From NCBI GenBank assembly GCA_002346475.1, contig DDZV01000009.1, forward strand, positions 1 through 20,277: a DNA stretch of 20,277 bases, written 5' to 3'. The position numbers were made by a program, and so were the translations under genes. The notes beneath the pieces were generated by a model that saw nothing but the letters and a program-made list of their open reading frames with translations, did no database searches and had not been told where the DNA came from. Positions 8,529 to 15,240 of this stretch are shown here, piece by piece. This DNA comes from Acidobacteria bacterium UBA2999. GTDB lineage: Bacteria; Acidobacteriota; Vicinamibacteria; Vicinamibacterales; UBA2999. Within the stretch, counting starts at the first letter, position 1; each line of letters begins with the position of its first letter.

Positions 8529-8900
8529 ATGATGTATAAAATTCTTAGCTTACTCTTTCCAGCCATCATGGTGCTTATTGGCACTGTAGATCTAACCCAA
8601 CCTGAAGCGGTGAAGGTCACATTTAACTCGGTCGGGATGCCCGACTATATGATGGTTATTGTTGGTATTGGGAAGGTAGCCGGAGGCTTAGTACTTCTAT
8701 TGCGGGTACCTCTTGTTCTTAAAGAATGGGCTTTTGCTGGGTTTTTTATCTGGATAGTAGGAGCGCTTAGTTCCCACGCATTTAGCGGAGACCCGATTAC
8801 GACACCTGCTTACATGATGTTGACTGTTTTTGGGATATTGCTCATCCTGACATTTATGGGATATCAGAAGACACGTGTAATAGAGAAAGTTGGTGGGTAA
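8529..8900 (+). CDS. DoxX-like integral membrane protein
   Basis: This small four-helix inner-membrane protein belongs to the DoxX-like group. The start at 8529 is chosen because a Shine-Dalgarno AGAGAGG (8514-8520) lies 8 nt upstream. A longer reading from ATG 8505 would add eight residues but has no ribosome site. Predicted membrane segments are about residues 4-22, 38-60, 66-83 and 92-109 of the 123-residue product. The family-typical GMPDYMMVIVGIGKVAGGLVLLL in helix 2 and KEWAFAGFFI in helix 3 are clear, as is the SHAFSGD loop after helix 3. DoxX-like proteins are variously tied to quinone or redox-linked membrane functions, but the biochemistry of this subgroup is not settled. It faces the convergent apbE gene across a 42-bp gap with no visible terminator. 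Confidence 0.8.
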   Translation: MMYKILSLLFPAIMVLIGTVDLTQPEAVKVTFNSVGMPDYMMVIVGIGKVAGGLVLLLRVPLVLKEWAFAGFFIWIVGALSSHAFSGDPITTPAYMMLTVFGILLILTFMGYQKTRVIEKVGG

Positions 8901-8942
8901 AGATACGTTAAGTCACAAACATTAGCAGCGATTTACTGTTAT

Positions 8943-10001
8943 CTATTGCAATGCACTGAAGTGGTTGTTGAAACCTAACGTGGGTCTGTCTGTAGTTGGG
9001 GTGTGTGTGATCTGTAGTTCTAGTAATTTAAATCCAGACGTCATCTTGATCTCGACCATCCCTGATGCTTGGGGAATAAGGTAGCATGCGTTTATTCCGT
9101 GCGCCTCGGCCCACAGCAACCCTTCCTCTGGCCCCATTACGTATAGAGCAGTTGATAAGATGTCTGGTACTAGACTGCTTGGATGTTGCACTGTTACCGA
9201 TCCTTTGAATGCTGCCGGCCGACCTGTTCGTGGATCAAGGATATGTCCAACTCGGTGTCCTGCAACATGGAGATCACGTTCACTGCCAGCACTAGTCGCA
9301 ATCGAACTATTTTTCAGAAGAATCTGTAACCAGGGTTCGTCACGGTTTAAGGGATGAGCAATTGAGACTTCCCAACCTACTTCTCTTGGGGGAGGGGCAC
9401 CAACAGTAATTTGACCCCCTAGATCAATTAACCATGGCATTTCCGGGAGTACCCGTGTGACTCGGTCGAGGGCGTCTCCTTTCCCAAACCCCCCAGCATC
9501 AAGCGTTACATCTCTAGTTCGGAGAATACTGCACGTTTTATGTGAGAACTCAAAATATTGCAGTCCACTTAAGTGCTTGGCCTGTACTAAGTCAGTGTCT
9601 GATACGAGATGTCCTTGTCCTCGGAGATCCCATGCCTCAACGAGTCGTCCAATTGCAGGATCGAATGTACCACTTGTAGTTTTGTGCCATTCATAAAGAC
9701 TGGCTAGAGTGTCACAGAGCACTTGATCAACTCTGTGAGGAACACCAATAGCATGGTGGTTAATAGCACTCACGGCGCTATCGTTTCGCCAAGTGCTTAG
9801 GTGGTGCTCGGCACTATCAAGTACCTGAGACATCACTTCAAGGGTTTCGATACCTTTGTCACGTTCTGTAGCGTAAGTAATTAAGTGTGCACGTGTACCC
9901 ATGAGATACATAGATCGTTCAACGGGCTTAAGTGACACGGTTGTGTCTAACCAGAGTGCTGCAACTACACTAGCCGCAACAAGAAAGAATCCAGTTTTCA
10001 C
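8943..10001 (-). CDS. apbE: FAD:protein FMN transferase (ApbE)
   Basis: This enzyme hydrolyses FAD and attaches FMN by a phosphoester to a Thr of extracytoplasmic flavoproteins. The 352-residue product starts with a signal or anchor segment (residues 4-18), placing it outside the cytoplasm. Family motifs follow in order: MGTRAHL (34-40), STWRNDSAVSAIN (69-81), TSGTFDPAIG (109-118), LDAGGFGKGDALD (167-179, the FAD-binding Gly/Lys loop), LIDLGG (191-196), HILDPRTGRP (253-262) and PDILSTALYVMG (Asp280 and Thr284 at the expected Mg2+ site). No key residue seems lost. Start is GTG at 10001, with a GTGA overlap with the upstream membrane-protein stop, so the two are translationally coupled. Its likely substrate is the FMN-binding-domain protein at 10564-11106. 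Confidence 0.93.
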   Translation of the reverse strand: MKTGFFLVAASVVAALWLDTTVSLKPVERSMYLMGTRAHLITYATERDKGIETLEVMSQVLDSAEHHLSTWRNDSAVSAINHHAIGVPHRVDQVLCDTLASLYEWHKTTSGTFDPAIGRLVEAWDLRGQGHLVSDTDLVQAKHLSGLQYFEFSHKTCSILRTRDVTLDAGGFGKGDALDRVTRVLPEMPWLIDLGGQITVGAPPPREVGWEVSIAHPLNRDEPWLQILLKNSSIATSAGSERDLHVAGHRVGHILDPRTGRPAAFKGSVTVQHPSSLVPDILSTALYVMGPEEGLLWAEAHGINACYLIPQASGMVEIKMTSGFKLLELQITHTPTTDRPTLGFNNHFSALQ

Positions 10002-10468
10002 GCGGCTTCTGTAGCCTGAGACAGGGGACGGGGACGGGGACGGGGACGTCTAACTCGAACACTAATAATCAAATGTGTAATGTAGGAAATAGAGAATATT
10101 ACGCCAAACGAGACGTGTAGGATGATCATAGTCGTGATCCATGCTTGAGTAGAGACAACCTGTAGGAAGTATCCACTAAGAGTCATGCCACCAAACGTGA
10201 TGAGAGAAATCCAGCCTGTGCGTCGATTAGTGATGCTGTTAGCACGTAATTTTTTTAAGATATGGGAATTGAGGATTAAGCCAAAAACTACAATGAGCAG
10301 GGGAGATGCAATTATATGTAAATGCAACATTGTCGGCTGCCACAGGTGATTAATAACGGCAAATGGGTCTCCGGTCTCAAGCACGTACTTCATATACAGG
10401 TACACAAAACCTGTCACTGCTACGATTAGCGACAAGATACCAAATGACCAACGTTCCCAACGTGTCAC
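9998..10468 (-). CDS. Four-helix His-containing membrane protein, possible b-type haem electron carrier
   Basis: This 156-residue integral membrane protein has four predicted helices at about residues 8-28, 46-68, 86-104 and 111-133. Histidines sit at or near helix positions: His49/His51 (MLHLHIIASP), His69, His118 and His132, with 14 residues between the last pair. This is consistent with bis-His haem b ligation as in cytochrome b561/DUF4405-type electron carriers, though no signature proves it. The C-terminus is a basic Arg-Pro repeat tail (residues 139-148) coded by a hexanucleotide repeat. Start is GTG at 10468, 26 nt downstream of a Fur-box-like operator and with its own promoter. It overlaps apbE by 4 bp. 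I infer that it passes electrons across the inner membrane to the flavinylated partner; quinone as donor would be a guess. Confidence 0.7.
   Translation of the reverse strand: MTRWERWSFGILSLIVAVTGFVYLYMKYVLETGDPFAVINHLWQPTMLHLHIIASPLLIVVFGLILNSHILKKLRANSITNRRTGWISLITFGGMTLSGYFLQVVSTQAWITTMIILHVSFGVIFSISYITHLIISVRVRRPRPRPRPLSQATEAA
10024..10047 (-). repeat. Hexanucleotide microsatellite, 4 perfect copies, encoding an Arg-Pro tail
   Basis: GGGGAC is repeated four times on the plus strand. Read on the coding (minus) strand it gives alternating CGT-CCC codons, i.e. Arg-Pro four times, in the C-terminal tail of the four-helix membrane protein. A six-base unit changes length without changing frame, so slippage would lengthen or shorten the tail and leave the downstream apbE overlap intact. 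Confidence 0.9.
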
Positions 10469-10493
10469 TGTAATATGTTCCGTGTAATTTAAA

Positions 10494-10514
10494 TAATGAG
10501 ACTCAGTCTCGTTT
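10494..10514. promoter_or_regulatory. Fur-box-like operator before the membrane protein-apbE unit
   Basis: The arms TAATGAGA (10494-10501) and TCTCGTTT (10507-10514) flank a 5-nt centre CTCAG. The core 19-mer (10495-10513) resembles the classical Fur consensus of AATGATAAT-like half sites and differs from the perfect palindrome at only one arm position within the 7-bp arms. It lies just downstream of the predicted -10, where a bound repressor would block initiation. The same element occurs before the porin gene. Confidence 0.72.
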
Positions 10515-10527
10515 TTAGAGAAAGTAA

Positions 10528-10555
10528 ACTATATAAGACTGAGATGGTCGGTCAA
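10528..10555 (-). promoter_or_regulatory. Sigma-70-type promoter for the membrane protein-apbE unit
   Basis: On the minus strand TTGACC (10555-10550) is followed after 16 bp by TATAGT (10533-10528). Initiation is expected near 10520, at the edge of the Fur-box-like palindrome. The -35 and its flank (TTGACCGACCAT) are identical to those of the porin promoter. Confidence 0.65.
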
Positions 10556-10563
10556 GAACTTTC

Positions 10564-11106
10564 TTAGTTTTCCCTTAGAACTTTATCAATTGCCAACACA
10601 CGTCGAACAGCTTCATTGGTTGCATGTGTTGTTAATGTTCCACCTGCGATTGGTCTAATAGCCCTGTGGATTGCTAGGTCCGAATTAAGTACTCGACCTT
10701 CGTACTGTCGTAACCAAGCATCTGGAGCAATGTACTCCTGGGGTTCTAGAAATGCCGTCACTTCAATGTGTAGCACTTCTCCAGCGGTGTTGAGAGCGAT
10801 TAAAAGAGTTTCTTTCTTTGTTCGAACAATATGTGTATCGATGTACGCTGTGCCAACAATCTCATTGTTCTTACTTGCAAGATACCGAGCAATGAGTGCC
10901 GAAGGGACTTTGACACCCGATTGCTCAGTAGCTTGAAGTTGTTGGTTCTTTGTCAGAAAAACGTACTCTCTTTTCACGCTTGTGCCTGGATAGACCAGTT
11001 TGAGAATCTCTTCTCGAGATAGGTCTTGCGCGAATAACCCTGCAAAAAAAGTTGCAATAATTGCGAGAGTCAGGAGAAGTACAGTAAAGAACCTATTGCT
11101 TCCCAT
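10564..11106 (-). CDS. FMN-binding-domain protein (FMN_bind), likely ApbE substrate
   Basis: This 180-residue exported or anchored protein has a hydrophobic N-terminus (residues 6-26, FFTVLLLTLAIIATFFAGLFA). The extracytoplasmic domain matches FMN_bind, the covalent-flavin domain of NqrC/RnfG-like proteins. Supporting segments are YIDTHIVRTKKETLLIALNTAGEV followed by HIEVTAF (residues 88-119) and the C-terminal RPIAGGTLTTHATNEAVRRVLAI (151-173). In that last block Thr157 lies where FMN is linked to the [ST]GAT motif of the family; here the motif reads AGGT, slightly divergent. It starts 6 bp after the porin stop with no Shine-Dalgarno, so translation is probably coupled to the porin. ApbE, encoded two genes downstream, should flavinylate it. 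The likely role is a periplasmic-side one-electron carrier between the membrane protein and an outer acceptor (inference). Confidence 0.85.
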   Translation of the reverse strand: MGSNRFFTVLLLTLAIIATFFAGLFAQDLSREEILKLVYPGTSVKREYVFLTKNQQLQATEQSGVKVPSALIARYLASKNNEIVGTAYIDTHIVRTKKETLLIALNTAGEVLHIEVTAFLEPQEYIAPDAWLRQYEGRVLNSDLAIHRAIRPIAGGTLTTHATNEAVRRVLAIDKVLREN

Positions 11107-11112
11107 GCATTA

Positions 11113-12429
11113 TTAAAAAGCGTAACCAAGATTTATATTGAACTGATTCCGTCCAGAATTCGCAGCATTGGTTATCACGGCGTATTCTGCTTTGAGTGCA
11201 ACATTGTTAATTGGTTTTAACTCTATACCAATAGTTTTGTAGGTACCATCACGAGATAAGTCACGTGTAAATCCTGTAGGGACACGATATTGTGTATCCA
11301 CTTTTTCCAAGCGTACATATGGCATTAAAGAAGCAATGGGACTGTCCACTTGTGACAGAAGGTTATAGCCTACTTGAAAGTACCCGCCACGCAGTTCATC
11401 TGCAATTGGCTTTCCACTCGAGAGTCCTAGTGCGGTACTTGCAGCTCCTGCATTATCAACAGAGGCGTGAGCAAAAAGTCCACGAAGATCAAGTCCTCGA
11501 AACTGTGCTTGCCCGTGCACTTCAACAATCGTGGTGCCCATACTAATTTCGTTGCCATTACTGTCTTTAACTTGGCCTTGATCTGAGCCTCCCCGATAAA
11601 TTCCAACGCCGGCGAAAACACCTGGGGTAGGTGTGACATCAAGCCGTCCTGCGAAAGCCATATCACCGGCTAGTGCTTTGCCACCTTTTTGGCGTCCACC
11701 ACGAAGCCCTTTTGATGCAAACTTTTGTCCGTTCATTCCATTCACGACGTATGCACGGAAACTAACAGGGCCAAAGTTACCCAGTACGCCACCGCCATTC
11801 TCTCGCCACGTTGAGGGAATGATTGCTTGCTCTGTAACAGGTCGTTTTGCACCTATGAATACATTTGGTTCGTGAAATTCATTTACAAGTCCGAGGGGAA
11901 TGAGTAGAAGACCACCGCGAAGTGTAAAGTTATCAGTGAGGTTGTAGTCAACATAGGCGAATTCAAGGTAAGCTTCTTTTGCATGTTCGATTTCAATTTC
12001 TGAGTTGAACACGATTTTGTCGTTGAAGCGATACCCCGTATAAATAATTGCTCTTAAAGCATCAAACTTTGATGCCGCGCCACCACCAACGCCGGACTGG
12101 TTGTTGGATGCGTAATTCTCCAGGAGCACTTCACCATAGCCAGCAATTGAAACTCCTCGCTCTATACCATAAACTTTTGATGCGGAAGGGGCTACTCCAA
12201 GGGCACGGCTTTCTGCTTCGGTTAATTCTTCTTCAGCTTCTCCGCTTCGGATTTGTTCAATCTCTTCAGCTAGGATGGCAATCTGTCGTTCTAGATCTTC
12301 TGTTGTTGTAGTGTTTTCTTCAGCTTCTGTTTCGTTTTCTTGAGCGTCTACCGGAGTGGCATATAGTAGACAGATAACTAAAGCTGAAAAAATAGAGTAA
12401 AAAAGAGGTTTACTAAAAGGTAGTTTCAT
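11113..12429 (-). CDS. Outer-membrane beta-barrel porin with acidic coiled-coil N-terminus
   Basis: This 438-residue protein has a cleavable signal peptide (cleavage likely after VDA, residue 29). The next ~45 residues are an acidic, Glu/Thr-rich segment predicted to form a coiled coil (EDLERQIAILAEEIEQI), followed by a Gly/aromatic alternating beta-barrel. Barrel features include repeated strand-like segments (KIVFNSEIEIEHAKEAYLEF, FTLRGGLLLIPLGLVNE, VALKAEYAVI) and the terminal FNINLGYAF with C-terminal Phe, the Bam-recognition signature. The middle resembles phosphate-selective or other putative porins of Gram-negative bacteria; I cannot name a substrate. A promoter and Fur-box-like operator lie directly upstream, and the FMN-binding gene follows after 6 bp. 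It could admit a metal chelate or anchor an electron-accepting surface, but this is inference. Confidence 0.85.
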   Translation of the reverse strand: MKLPFSKPLFYSIFSALVICLLYATPVDAQENETEAEENTTTTEDLERQIAILAEEIEQIRSGEAEEELTEAESRALGVAPSASKVYGIERGVSIAGYGEVLLENYASNNQSGVGGGAASKFDALRAIIYTGYRFNDKIVFNSEIEIEHAKEAYLEFAYVDYNLTDNFTLRGGLLLIPLGLVNEFHEPNVFIGAKRPVTEQAIIPSTWRENGGGVLGNFGPVSFRAYVVNGMNGQKFASKGLRGGRQKGGKALAGDMAFAGRLDVTPTPGVFAGVGIYRGGSDQGQVKDSNGNEISMGTTIVEVHGQAQFRGLDLRGLFAHASVDNAGAASTALGLSSGKPIADELRGGYFQVGYNLLSQVDSPIASLMPYVRLEKVDTQYRVPTGFTRDLSRDGTYKTIGIELKPINNVALKAEYAVITNAANSGRNQFNINLGYAF

Positions 12430-12457
12430 AGTTTTTAAGCCATTAAATTGTTATTAA

Positions 12458-12478
12458 TAATGAGACTCATTCTCATTA
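12458..12478. promoter_or_regulatory. Fur-box-like operator in the porin / M16 divergent region
   Basis: This is a perfect palindrome with 8-bp arms TAATGAGA (12458-12465) and TCTCATTA (12471-12478) around CTCAT. Within the central 19 bases it matches the extended Fur consensus at 16 positions by my count, and it is close to the AATGAGAAT-type Fur boxes of pseudomonads. It sits directly downstream of the predicted porin -10. It is 60 bp before the divergent M16 gene, so dual control is possible. No regulator gene is in the window. Confidence 0.8.
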
Positions 12479-12488
12479 GACAGAACAT

Positions 12489-12516
12489 AATATATACGAC
12501 TTATATGGTCGGTCAA
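12489..12516 (-). promoter_or_regulatory. Sigma-70-type promoter for the porin-FMN-binding unit
   Basis: On the minus strand the -35 TTGACC (12516-12511) and -10 TATATT (12494-12489) are separated by 16 bp; TATTAT at 18 bp is an alternative -10. Transcription would begin about 12482, placing the Fur-box-like palindrome over the start site. The leader to the porin ATG would be about 50 nt. Confidence 0.68.
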
Positions 12517-12538
12517 CATGTTTTTTTAAAAAATTCAA

Positions 12539-13858
12539 ATGAATGCAAAGAACCTAGATCTTCCTGTCACTAAGATCACACTTCATAACGGTTTAGATGT
12601 GCTTGTTCACGAGGACCATCAACTACCAATTATTGCTGTCAATATTTGGTATCACGTTGGTTCAAAAAATGAACAACCTGGTCGAACAGGGTTTGCACAT
12701 TTGTTTGAGCACCTGATGTTTGAAGGATCTGAACATTGCAATACAGGATATTTCCCTCCTCTTCAACAAGCTGGGGCAGCGGTAAATGGATCTACGAATG
12801 CCGACCGGACAAACTACTGGGAGGTGGTGCCTTCCAACGCTATTGATCTGGCGTTGTGGCTGGAATCGGATCGGATGGGCCATTTACTGCCAGCGTTGAC
12901 GCAGGAACGCTTTGAGACACAACGAGCAGTGGTGCTTAATGAGCGCCGGCAGAATTATGAAAATCGACCGTACGGACTTGCCATCGCTGCGGTTATGGAA
13001 AGATTGTTTCCGCCTGATCATCCGTACCACTGGTTGACCATTGGTGCTGTTGACGATCTTCACGCAATGCAATTAGATGAGGTGCAAAATTTTTTCCGCA
13101 CGTACTATCATCCAGCAAATGCTTCTCTGAGTCTCGCAGGCAACATCGATACTGACACGGCATTCAAGTTAGCTGAACAATACTTTGGTGATATTCCTGC
13201 CGGCCCATCGCCACCAAGACCAATAGTGAGCGTAGCGCTCTCTAGCGAGGTCCGTCTTGTTCTTGAGGATCGTGTCGAAATGCCTCGTGTGTATATGGCG
13301 TGGCATTCCCCTGCGATGTTTGCCGAAGGCGACGCTGAGATGGATCTGATTTCTGATTTACTTACAAATGGTAAAGCGTCTCGGTTGTATCGAGTACTTG
13401 TCTATGAGCGCCGTATTGCACTCGACGTTTCAGCTTTTCAGAGTTCTTTGGAGATTGGAGGATTTTTTCTGCTTGTAGCGACGGGGTTGGCAGGAGCACC
13501 ACTTACTTCTTTGTTTTTCGCGATTGACGAAATTATTAATGAAGTTTGCCAAGAAGGTCCGCGTATTAGTGAACTGAAGCGGGCACAGGCCCAAACGGAG
13601 GCCCACTTTGTTTATCGTCTCCAGACAGTTGGGGGCTTTGGTGGAAAATCAGATCAACTCAATGCTTACAATGTATTCACGGAGGATCCTGATTTTTTTA
13701 GTGCTGATCTTCACCGTTATCAGGTCGCCACGCCTGATTCAGTCCGTCAAGTTGCTTCACAGGTTCTTGTTCCAAATCAACGAGTTGTTTTAAGTGTTGT
13801 CCCGCATGAGCAAGGTCAGTTAGCTTTGACAGATTCAGAGCCGGTATCCGTGTCGTGA
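12539..13858 (+). CDS. M16-family zinc metallopeptidase, catalytic subunit
   Basis: This 439-residue peptidase has the inverted zinc motif HLFEH at residues 54-58 (His54, Glu57, His58) and the third ligand Glu135 in VVLNERRQNYENRPYG, with the spacing expected for M16B. Flanking GRTGFAHLFEHLMFEGS and NGSTNADRTNYWEVVP are typical. The C-terminal half lacks the Arg...Tyr substrate-anchoring pair: its equivalent segment reads LVYERRIALDV. That pair is supplied by the next gene, so the enzyme is probably a heterodimer. No signal peptide is visible from ATG 12539; it starts directly with a soluble sequence, so it seems cytoplasmic unless the start is wrong. It is transcribed divergently from the porin and overlaps the next gene by 4 bp (GTGA). 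Candidate roles are turnover of peptides or small folded proteins. Confidence 0.9.
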   Translation: MNAKNLDLPVTKITLHNGLDVLVHEDHQLPIIAVNIWYHVGSKNEQPGRTGFAHLFEHLMFEGSEHCNTGYFPPLQQAGAAVNGSTNADRTNYWEVVPSNAIDLALWLESDRMGHLLPALTQERFETQRAVVLNERRQNYENRPYGLAIAAVMERLFPPDHPYHWLTIGAVDDLHAMQLDEVQNFFRTYYHPANASLSLAGNIDTDTAFKLAEQYFGDIPAGPSPPRPIVSVALSSEVRLVLEDRVEMPRVYMAWHSPAMFAEGDAEMDLISDLLTNGKASRLYRVLVYERRIALDVSAFQSSLEIGGFFLLVATGLAGAPLTSLFFAIDEIINEVCQEGPRISELKRAQAQTEAHFVYRLQTVGGFGGKSDQLNAYNVFTEDPDFFSADLHRYQVATPDSVRQVASQVLVPNQRVVLSVVPHEQGQLALTDSEPVSVS

Positions 13859-15240
13859 CCAAAGTAGATCGTACTAGACTTCCTGATTTAGGTCAGGAGT
13901 TACAGTTTATTTTTCCGGTGATTCAGAGCCATCGTTTGTCCAACGGGCTTACTCTTCGAACTGCAGAACATCGCTCAGTGCCAGTGATTACATTCCATCT
14001 TCAGGTGTGGGCAGGTCTGGTTTTTGATCCGTCAGAATTAGCCGGATTAGCCGGTATTACTGCTGATATGCTCGACGAAGGTACGGCAAAGTTATCAACC
14101 CTAGCAATTTCAGAAGCCTTGGCTGATATTGGTGCTGAGCTCAACATTGATGTGGGGCCTGACGTTACCAATGTGTCATTGACAACCCTGACCCGGTTCG
14201 CAGACAAAGGAGCAACACTGCTTGCAGATTTAGTGACATGTCCCAGTTTAAGAGATGAGGACTTCAAACGTGTTAAACAACTTAGACTAGACCGATTGCG
14301 ACAGCTCAATGATGTTCCGCCTGCTGTTGCGGAGCGGGTGTTTCTACAATTGTTGTATCAAGATCATCCGTACGGGCACCTTGCGATTGGGAGCGAACAA
14401 ACACTTCAAGCAATGCAGATTGAGGACGTACAACAATTTCACCTGCAAAGGTACCGACCCGAGAATGCCACTCTCATTGTTGTCGGCGCAGAGTCGCACA
14501 GCACACTACTAGCAATTACGGAACGGACGTTTGGCCAATGGCAGCCGAGAAATTCTTCTACTCTCAAGCGTTGCCGTCCACCAGACAGTCACAATCTCAC
14601 GTCTACAGTGCGCCTTGCTGTTGTACCACGTGCCCAGGCACCCCAGTCACATGTTCGGATAGGACAGCTATCCGCCAAGCGAAATTCTCCAGATTATCCT
14701 GCTCTTGTGGTGATGAATAGGATATTGGGAGGTGACTTCGTGAGTCGGATTAATCTCAACCTTCGCGAAGACAAGGGTTACACATACGGTGCTAGGACTG
14801 GCTTTGACTGGCGCTGTGGTCCTGCACCTTTTTCCGTAGAGGTAGCAGTTGATAGTAGGGCCACAGTCGATGCTATTCAAGAATCTATCTTTGAATTGAG
14901 TGCTATCCGCGGAAGTCGGCCGACAACAAACAAAGAACTGATGGTAGCCAAGGCAAGCCTGACTCGTGGGTATCCAAGAAGTTTTGAAACAGCTCGCTCG
15001 ATAGCGCACGGAGTGGCTCAGCTCACTCAGTACGATTTACCAGATCAGTACTTCGAAGAATTTATTCCAAGTATTAGTGCTGTTGAGATTGACGATGTGA
15101 CACAAGTAGCGAACACTTACGTACAACCAGATCAGTTAATCACGTTGATCGTTGGCGATCAGCAGTTAATTGCTTCGTCTGTGGAGTCTCTTGGCTTAGG
15201 GAAACCAGTTGTTTTGTCATCAGAGGGGTTAACCTCATGA
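13855..15240 (+). CDS. M16-family non-catalytic partner subunit
   Basis: This 461-residue M16 homologue has a dead zinc site. Where active members have GLAHFLEH it reads GLAGITADMLDEGT, so the ligands and catalytic base are replaced by Gly67, Ala70 and Asp71. It keeps LNLREDKGYTYG, which contains the Arg304 and Tyr311 pair that anchors substrate in the non-catalytic half of M16 heterodimers. Complementary loss in the two adjacent genes is the classic pattern of an M16B heterodimer (as in mitochondrial processing peptidase alpha/beta). The start is GTG at 13855, overlapping the previous stop as GTGA. It overlaps the downstream dehydrogenase as ATGA, so all three are translationally coupled. 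No signal peptide is evident. Confidence 0.88.
   Translation: MTKVDRTRLPDLGQELQFIFPVIQSHRLSNGLTLRTAEHRSVPVITFHLQVWAGLVFDPSELAGLAGITADMLDEGTAKLSTLAISEALADIGAELNIDVGPDVTNVSLTTLTRFADKGATLLADLVTCPSLRDEDFKRVKQLRLDRLRQLNDVPPAVAERVFLQLLYQDHPYGHLAIGSEQTLQAMQIEDVQQFHLQRYRPENATLIVVGAESHSTLLAITERTFGQWQPRNSSTLKRCRPPDSHNLTSTVRLAVVPRAQAPQSHVRIGQLSAKRNSPDYPALVVMNRILGGDFVSRINLNLREDKGYTYGARTGFDWRCGPAPFSVEVAVDSRATVDAIQESIFELSAIRGSRPTTNKELMVAKASLTRGYPRSFETARSIAHGVAQLTQYDLPDQYFEEFIPSISAVEIDDVTQVANTYVQPDQLITLIVGDQQLIASSVESLGLGKPVVLSSEGLTS

Noticed and set aside
8901..8942. Bidirectional terminator between the DoxX-like gene and apbE
   Set aside because: The 42-bp gap has no convincing inverted repeat or T-run.
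14668..15009. Minus-strand open frame of 113 codons opposite the second M16 gene
   Set aside because: Antisense shadow; composition is random-looking with scattered Cys and no recognisable motif, while the plus-strand frame carries conserved M16 sequence.
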